A stretch of 50,833 bases of DNA from DASUAO01 sp035763745 (lineage in GTDB: Bacteria; Actinomycetota; Acidimicrobiia; IMCC26256; PALSA-555): positions 1 to 50,833 of the forward strand of contig DASUAO010000051.1 of NCBI GenBank assembly GCA_035763745.1, written 5' to 3'. The notes below the pieces were generated by a model. It was not told the DNA's origin. It saw only the letters and a list, made by a program, of their open reading frames with translations, and searched no databases. Shown here one piece after another: positions 46,546 to 50,833 of this stretch (position 1 is its first letter; every line of letters begins with the position of its first letter). The translations under genes were made by a program, and so were the position numbers.

Positions 46546-46938
46546 ATGGCACACCCGAACGAAGACCTCGTCCGCAAGGGCTACGCGGCGTTCTCGAGCG
46601 GTGACATGGAGACGCTCGGCTCGATCATGACGCCCGACGTCGTCCACGCCGTCCCGGGCAACAACCTCACGTCCGGCGAGCACACGGGCCAGGAGGCGGT
46701 GTTCGCCATGTACGGACAGCTCTTCGAGCTGTCCGACGGCACCGTGCAGGTCGACCTGCAGGACGTGACCGCCAAGGGCGACGACAAGGTGGTCTCCAAC
46801 CACCGGGCCCAGGCCAAGCGGGGCGACAAGTCGCTCGACGTGATCGAGACGCTCGAGTTCACGATCGCCGACGGCAAGATCACCCGGATCGACGAGACCA
46901 CGAGCGATCTCGCCGCCGAAGACGCGTTCTGGGTCTAG
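46546..46938 (+). CDS. SnoaL-like (NTF2-fold) protein
   Basis: The 130-residue product has the NTF2/SnoaL-like order: DLVRKGYAAFSSGDMETLGSIMTPDVVHAVPGNN (about 7-40), SGEHTGQEAVFAMYGQLFELSDGTVQVDLQDV, then the C-terminal strands LEFTIADGKITRIDE. Many relatives act as small isomerases or hydrolases on polyketide- or limonene-epoxide-like substrates; others only bind ligands. No catalytic triad can be assigned. GGGGGGAA precedes ATG 46546. It stands alone. Confidence 0.85.
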   Translation: MAHPNEDLVRKGYAAFSSGDMETLGSIMTPDVVHAVPGNNLTSGEHTGQEAVFAMYGQLFELSDGTVQVDLQDVTAKGDDKVVSNHRAQAKRGDKSLDVIETLEFTIADGKITRIDETTSDLAAEDAFWV

Positions 46939-47171
46939 CGATCGGGCCGGGCCGGCCGCGCACCACGCGCTCCCGGGGCCTGCGAGACCCGCGCAGCCGC
47001 GAAGCGCACGCTGTCGGCGTCCATATCCGCGCCCAGCGCGCCCGGATCCCGGTGTACGCGTCGAGGATGAGCGCGTGCCCGCTCTCGAGCATCGCCTCGA
47101 CGCACGACGTGTTGCCGCCATCGCGCACGGTGTCGGCGCCGGGGGCGGCGACCGATCCTTGCGCGACGACG
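46935..47171 (-). pseudogene. Frameshifted fragment of an MBL-fold hydrolase gene
   Basis: The minus strand encodes GSVAAPGADTVRDGGNTSCV then EAMLESGHALILDAYTGIR, the N-terminal signature of phosphodiesterase-type metallo-beta-lactamase proteins (GSxxxPGxxTxRyGGNTxCVE...LDxGTGIR). After GIRA a two-base shift restores LGADMDADSVRF, then the frame ends at TAG 46935. The metal-binding HxHxDH core is missing. Confidence 0.65.
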
Positions 47172-47345
47172 GGCCGGCAAGCGCGTCGCCATGATCGCGG
47201 GTGGCGTCGCGATCTTCGCCGTGATCGTCGCGCTCTCGCTGACGACCGGATCCGGGCGGGACGCTCGCTCGCGCCCGTCGTCCACGTGGACACGTTCTGG
47301 TTCGCCTGGTCCGTGTTCGTGCCCGACGCCGCCGTGCTCCGCTGA
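47161..47345 (+). pseudogene. Internal-deletion remnant of a DUF3179-like gene
   Basis: RRRAGKRVAMIAGGVAIFAV begins a membrane-anchored start (47161-47258). Shortly after, in another frame, LAPVVHVDTFWFAWSVFVPD followed by a stop at 47345 matches the characteristic C-terminus (PVVHxDTFWFAWxxFxPD) of DUF3179 proteins. The several-hundred-residue core is absent, so this reads as one gene collapsed by deletion; the link between the two ends is inferred. Confidence 0.5.
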
Positions 47346-47346
47346 G

Positions 47347-47523
47347 ATGCACGACCTCCTGTTCCCGCGTACCGATGCGGGGGTGCTCGTCCAGGGGCTC
47401 GTCATCTTCCCGACCCTGATCGCAGTGCTGTTCCTCGTCCGAAGGGACCGCGAGATCCGCCTCTTCGTGCTCGGGCTCACGACGCTGGCGCTCGCCTGGT
47501 TCGGGATCCGTGCGGTGCACTGA
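47347..47523 (+). CDS. Small two-helix membrane protein
   Basis: A 58-residue frame starts at ATG 47347, one base after the stop of the DUF3179 remnant. It has two membrane helices: GVLVQGLVIFPTLIAVLFLV and LFVLGLTTLALAWFGIRAV, joined by RRDREIR. The layout (positive loop, short ends) is that of a small inner-membrane protein, perhaps a former operon partner of the lost DUF3179 gene. Codon bias supports coding. Confidence 0.55.
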   Translation: MHDLLFPRTDAGVLVQGLVIFPTLIAVLFLVRRDREIRLFVLGLTTLALAWFGIRAVH

Positions 47524-47580
47524 CGCTCGTGGATCGAGTGGAGATGACAATCGAGCCCTCGGTGCGCCAGCATCTCCCCC

Positions 47581-48672
47581 ATGGCATTCGAGGTCGCCGA
47601 GGCCCGCACCGTCGAGGAGAAGGAGGCGGTCTACCGCTTCCGGTACTCCGTGTACGTCGAGGAGATGGGCCGCTACCAGGGCAGCGCGGATCACGAGGGT
47701 CGGCGTCTCGTCGAGGCCGAGGACGAGACGAGCTGGATCTTCTTCGCGAAGGAGGGCGACGACGTCGTCGGCACCGCACGGCTCTCGTGGGGTGAGCGCG
47801 GGTTCTCGGAGCGCCAGGTCGACGAGTACAGCCTCGCCCCGTTCCTCGACCAGATTCCCCACCGCCACCTCGCGATCGGTGAGCGGGTGATGGTGACGCC
47901 GCGCCTGCGGGGGACCGGCCTCGTCGACGACCTCCTCGCGTGCCGTCACGAGACCGCGATCGCGCACGACGTGCGCGTGCAGTTCAGCGCATGCGAGCCG
48001 CACCTCCTCTCCCTGTACCTGGGGCAGGGGCGACGGACCTACGCGACCCGCAACATCAACAGTCCGGAGGCCGGCTACCTCATCCCGCTCGTGGTGTTCC
48101 CCCTGGGGACCGACGTCCTCGTCGGGCTCGACGATCGTGCGCCCGACGCGGCCCCCGACTGCGTCGCCGAGATCCTCACCGGCAGGGGCGGGGCGGTACT
48201 CAGCCCGCTCATGAGCGGCGAAGGCGACTACACCGCGCAGCTGCGGTCGACACTGCACGAGATCGAGGGACTCGAGATCTCGGCGTTCCACTCGTTCACC
48301 GACGACGAGGTCGAGCGCTGCCTCGCTCGGAGCAACGTGATCGAGTGCGCCGTCGGCGACCACGTCATCAAGAAGGGCGGCGTGGCCCGGAACCTCTTCG
48401 TGGTCCTCGCCGGCACCCTCGAGGTCCGGGACGGCGACCGCGTGGTGGCCGCGCTCGCCGAGGGCGATGTCTTCGGGGAGATGGCCTTCCTGCTGGAGCG
48501 GCCCCGGGCCCTCGACGCCTTCGCCGCCAGCGCGGCGGTGCGGGTGCTGAGCCTGAGCGAGCACACCCTGCGGGCCATGATCGATGACGAACCCGTGATC
48601 GCGGCCAAGCTGGTGGTCAACATCTCCAAGATGCTGTGCGTCCGCCTCATCAAGACCACCGGAGCCGCCTGA
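47581..48672 (+). CDS. Acyltransferase (GNAT/FeeM-like) fused to a cyclic-nucleotide-binding domain
   Basis: The 363-residue protein starts at ATG 47581. Residues 1 to about 205 form an acyl-CoA/acyl-ACP-dependent acyltransferase domain: VYRFRYSVYVEEMGRYQGSADH, DDVVGTARLSWGERG, LAIGERVMVTPRLRGTGLVDDLL and SACEPHLLSLYLGQGRRTYATRNINSPEAGYLIPLV, a pattern of FeeM/LuxI-like N-acyl-amino-acid synthases within the GNAT fold. Residues about 235-355 are a cyclic-nucleotide-binding domain: FHSFTDDEVERCLARSNVIE, GDHVIKKGGVARNLFVVLAGTLEV, and phosphate-binding cassette GDVFGEMAFLLERPRALDAF. The order is opposite to the mycobacterial cAMP-dependent lysine acetyltransferase (CNB first). It may acylate proteins or make a lipid signal under cNMP control. 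The sigma factor gene follows. Confidence 0.85.
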   Translation: MAFEVAEARTVEEKEAVYRFRYSVYVEEMGRYQGSADHEGRRLVEAEDETSWIFFAKEGDDVVGTARLSWGERGFSERQVDEYSLAPFLDQIPHRHLAIGERVMVTPRLRGTGLVDDLLACRHETAIAHDVRVQFSACEPHLLSLYLGQGRRTYATRNINSPEAGYLIPLVVFPLGTDVLVGLDDRAPDAAPDCVAEILTGRGGAVLSPLMSGEGDYTAQLRSTLHEIEGLEISAFHSFTDDEVERCLARSNVIECAVGDHVIKKGGVARNLFVVLAGTLEVRDGDRVVAALAEGDVFGEMAFLLERPRALDAFAASAAVRVLSLSEHTLRAMIDDEPVIAAKLVVNISKMLCVRLIKTTGAA

Positions 48673-48750
48673 ATCGGCGGTCCGGGCAGGCCTCGCTCCC
48701 CGACCCCCCGAATTTTGTCCTCCGCCGGGAGAAATCGACGCGAAATGGCG

Positions 48751-48756
48751 TAGACT
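48751..48756 (+). promoter_or_regulatory. Candidate -10 element (TAGACT) of the sigma factor gene
   Basis: TAGACT lies 159 bases before the sigma factor start in an otherwise gene-free 242-base region that includes the more A/T-rich GAATTTTG (48710-48717). No good -35 hexamer is seen at 16-18 bases. Confidence 0.3.
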
Positions 48757-48914
48757 GGTCACCTTCGAGGCCCGCACCGAACGGACCGTCCCAGCGTGAG
48801 GACGTGAGGACGTCGGGAGCCGGCACCGTCGAAACCCGGGGTTGCAGCCGCGCCTCCGGACCCGCATCGAGGGTGCGCGACCCCGCAGCCTCGGTCGATC
48901 GGGAGAAGACCACG

Positions 48915-49859
48915 ATGGCAGTGCCCAACCGGAAGTCCTCCAGCGAAGATCCCGACCTCGTCCGGATGTACCTCGACGATGCCGGACGCTACGACCTGCT
49001 CACCAAGGACGACGAGGCTCGCCTCGCCCAGCTGATCGAAGACGGAGTCGCCGCCAAGGCGCTCCTCGACGACCCCGACGCGAAGCTCACCTCGGCAGAG
49101 CGCCGGTCGGTGCGTCGACGCATCCGCAAGGGCGACGAGGCCCACCTCCAGTTCGTCCAGTCGAACCTGCGGCTCGTGGTGTCGATCGCGAAGCGATACC
49201 AGGGTTCGGGCGTGCCCCTCCTCGACCTGATCCAGGAGGGCAACCTCGGGCTCATCCACGCCGTCGACAAGTTCGACTGGCAGCGTGGCTTCAAGTTCTC
49301 GACGTATGCGACCTGGTGGATCCGCCAGGCGATCTCGCGCGGCATCGCGAACATCGGTCGCACGATCCGTCTGCCCGTCCACGCCGGCGACAACCTCATC
49401 AAGCTCCAGCGTGCGCGTTCGGTGCTGGAGCTGCGCTTCGGCCGCCCGGCGACGCACGCCGAGCTCGCCGAGGAGCTCGGCATCACCGAGGAGAAGGTGC
49501 GCGAGACCACGTTGATCGCACCGACTCCGCTGTCGCTCTCGCAGCCACTCGGCGAGGACGGCGACGCCGTGCTCGGCGACGTGGTCGAGGACCGCGGCGC
49601 CGCGTCGCCATATGAGGCGGCCGCTACCGCGCTGCTCCCGGCCGAGGTGCAGAAGCTGCTCGGGGCGCTCGCGCCGCGTGAGGCGAAGGTCCTCACGCTG
49701 CGGTTCGGACTCGACCGCGGTGAGCCGCGCACGCTCGAGGAGGTCGGTGAGCACTTCGACCTCACGCGTGAGCGCATCCGCCAGATCGAGGCCCGCGCGA
49801 TGAGCAAGCTGCGCCACCCGGCCTGCGGGGCCGACGTGGACAACCTCCTCAGCGTCTGA
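48915..49859 (+). CDS. Sigma-70 family RNA polymerase sigma factor (group 1/2, RpoD-like)
   Basis: The 314-residue sigma factor starts at ATG 48915 (GGGAGAAG upstream). Region 1.2: DPDLVRMYLDDAGRYDLLTKDDEARLAQLIEDG (13-45). Regions 2.1-2.4: RLVVSIAKRYQGSGVPLLDLIQEGNLGLIHAVDKFDWQRGFKFSTYATWWIRQAI (about 87-141), the highly conserved -10-recognition module. Region 3 and region 4.2 follow: LEEVGEHFDLTRERIRQIEARAMSKLRHP (about 273-301). It lacks the long acidic region 1.1, so it is a SigB/HrdB-like group 2 or short primary sigma. Some residues differ from consensus (DWQRGFKFSTYATWWIRQAISR is intact). Its partner genes are unknown; the upstream fusion protein is the nearest candidate. Confidence 0.95.
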   Translation: MAVPNRKSSSEDPDLVRMYLDDAGRYDLLTKDDEARLAQLIEDGVAAKALLDDPDAKLTSAERRSVRRRIRKGDEAHLQFVQSNLRLVVSIAKRYQGSGVPLLDLIQEGNLGLIHAVDKFDWQRGFKFSTYATWWIRQAISRGIANIGRTIRLPVHAGDNLIKLQRARSVLELRFGRPATHAELAEELGITEEKVRETTLIAPTPLSLSQPLGEDGDAVLGDVVEDRGAASPYEAAATALLPAEVQKLLGALAPREAKVLTLRFGLDRGEPRTLEEVGEHFDLTRERIRQIEARAMSKLRHPACGADVDNLLSV

Positions 49860-49881
49860 GGCGCTTCATCCGGCCCATCGC

Positions 49882-50833
49882 TCAGAGCAGGTCGAGCTCC
49901 ACCTCGACGCGGTTCGCGGGCGTGCAGTCGAACGTGCCCTTCTTCTTCGGGTAGACCCGCACGAATTCCCCGTCCTGAACCTGCACCATGATGAAGCACG
50001 GCGAGTTCCGGCGGGCGCCGACGTCGGTGGTCCCGAGCATGCCTCCGGCGTCGAAGTCGTCGATCGTGGCGAGCTGATCGAAGAGCGCCGCTCGTGTGAC
50101 CGCATTGACCCCGTCGGTGGCCACGATCTGCTCGACCGCCTCTTGGAGCAACAGACCCGACGCGAACGCCTGGATCCCGAACGCGTCCGCCTTGTCCTTC
50201 CCGACGAACCTCAGGAAGGCCCGCAGCGTCCGGTTCTTCGATGCCTCCTCGAACGGCAGGAACCCGAGCTGGACGAACTGGCGCTCGACCGCCGCACCTC
50301 CTTGCTCGAGCAGCTTGCGCTCGTAGCACTGGAGCGTGCAGTCCCAGATGATCTTCGGGTCGGTGAGCCCCTGGATCTGCGCCTCCTTGCGGGCCGCGAC
50401 CGTCGCGTCGAACGGCCCGCCGTTGCTGAAGAAGTTCGACTCGTCGTCCTTCATCGCGCGGATGATCGAGGTGTACGCCGTCTGGAGTGCCCGGCTCGAC
50501 ACGTCGACCTCCTGGTCCGCCTTGATCCCCGCCTCCTGGAGGGGCGCCGCGATCGCGCGTGCCGACAGCTCGGCGGCCTTGACATCGTTCGTGTACACGT
50601 ACGCGCCGTGCAGCTTCTTGCCGAACTTCTTCTTGTAGAACGCGACGCGACCGTCGTTGCCCTGGTACGTCTGCGGGTGGTCGTCCTTGGTGGCGCAGAC
50701 GATCTGCGGGGGATTGATGCTGTAGGTGGTCGGCGAGCACTGCTGCTCGACCTCGGTGGTGACGACCGCGAGGTCGGGGAGCCCGGTCGTGACGTTCGCC
50801 TTGTCGGCGCACTCCTCGATGTCGGCGACGGTG
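49882..50833 (-). CDS. Liv-type ABC transporter substrate-binding protein (5' end outside window)
   Basis: The visible 316 residues run off the window at 50833, so the signal peptide and first strands are missing. AFYKKKFGKKLHGAYVYTND, ALQTAYTSIIRAMKDDESNFFSNGG and DPKIIWDCTLQCYERKLLEQGG are typical of type 1 periplasmic-binding proteins for amino acids or amides. The end (LATIDDFDAGGMLGTTDVGARRNSPCFIMVQVQDGEFVRVYPKKKGTFDC) matches the family's closing strands. It lies convergent with the sigma factor gene, 22 bases between stops, and belongs to a transporter whose other genes are presumably beyond the window. Confidence 0.88.
   Translation of the reverse strand, partial: TVADIEECADKANVTTGLPDLAVVTTEVEQQCSPTTYSINPPQIVCATKDDHPQTYQGNDGRVAFYKKKFGKKLHGAYVYTNDVKAAELSARAIAAPLQEAGIKADQEVDVSSRALQTAYTSIIRAMKDDESNFFSNGGPFDATVAARKEAQIQGLTDPKIIWDCTLQCYERKLLEQGGAAVERQFVQLGFLPFEEASKNRTLRAFLRFVGKDKADAFGIQAFASGLLLQEAVEQIVATDGVNAVTRAALFDQLATIDDFDAGGMLGTTDVGARRNSPCFIMVQVQDGEFVRVYPKKKGTFDCTPANRVEVELDLL

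Noticed and set aside
1..50833. CRISPR array, tRNA, rRNA, integrase or insertion-sequence elements
   Set aside because: No regularly spaced repeats, cloverleaf sequences, transposase/integrase motifs or terminal inverted repeats with target duplications were seen.

Overview
The window is high-GC DNA from an actinobacterium. Third codon positions are almost always G or C, GTG starts and ATGA/GTGA stop-start overlaps are frequent, and the gene set looks like soil or aquatic Acidimicrobiia-type lineages: LLM oxidoreductase, Coq4-like protein, DinB-like protein, DUF1254 protein and several Liv-type transporter parts. The lineage is my inference. No rRNA, tRNA, CRISPR array, phage module or insertion sequence was found.

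Layout. 1-3.7 kb: a small TY-Chap-like gene behind a diverged SAM-type riboswitch, then two toxin-antitoxin modules (Phd/RelE and DUF1778/GNAT), each with an operator-like repeat at its antitoxin start, and a flavin reductase. 4.1-9.6 kb: a clear SAM-I-clan riboswitch in front of an unknown 142-residue gene, two secreted proteins (DUF5979/Ig-like and PI-PLC-like), an alpha/beta hydrolase and two small proteins. 9.7-16.8 kb: a possible Fe(II) oxygenase, a three-gene MacB/DevC-type ABC exporter, an aldo-keto reductase and a PLP decarboxylase. 16.9-25 kb: an FGGY kinase, then a branched-chain-amide-type uptake operon (Tat-signal binding protein, LivH, and a single LivM-LivG-LivF fusion protein) followed by a nitrilase-family amidohydrolase. 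25.4-31 kb: flavin oxidoreductase, Coq4-like protein, and a TetR-DinB-metallo-beta-lactamase operon with a palindromic operator. 31-37.5 kb: zinc alcohol dehydrogenase, LLM oxidoreductase, an unknown protein and the hydantoinase/oxoprolinase pair hyuA-hyuB. 37.7-44.3 kb: TrkH/TrkA potassium uptake, a phytanoyl-CoA-dioxygenase-like enzyme, a BLH-type phosphatase and an MFS exporter. 44.3-50.8 kb: DUF1254 protein, SnoaL-like protein, an acyltransferase-cyclic-nucleotide-binding fusion, a primary-type sigma factor and a truncated (window edge) amino-acid-type binding protein.

Three themes stand out. First, two homologous promoter-riboswitch-RBS cassettes control two unrelated small genes of unknown function. 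Second, short intergenic signals recur: CGCATCCTCTCT(ATAT) and a GGGxCCnnnG-type palindrome resembling DosR boxes, which occur together at several loci. Third, gene remnants sit at several intergenic junctions (SRPBCC, PPOX, MBL-fold, DUF3179, and duplicated C-terminal ends), showing repeated gene loss and small recombination events.
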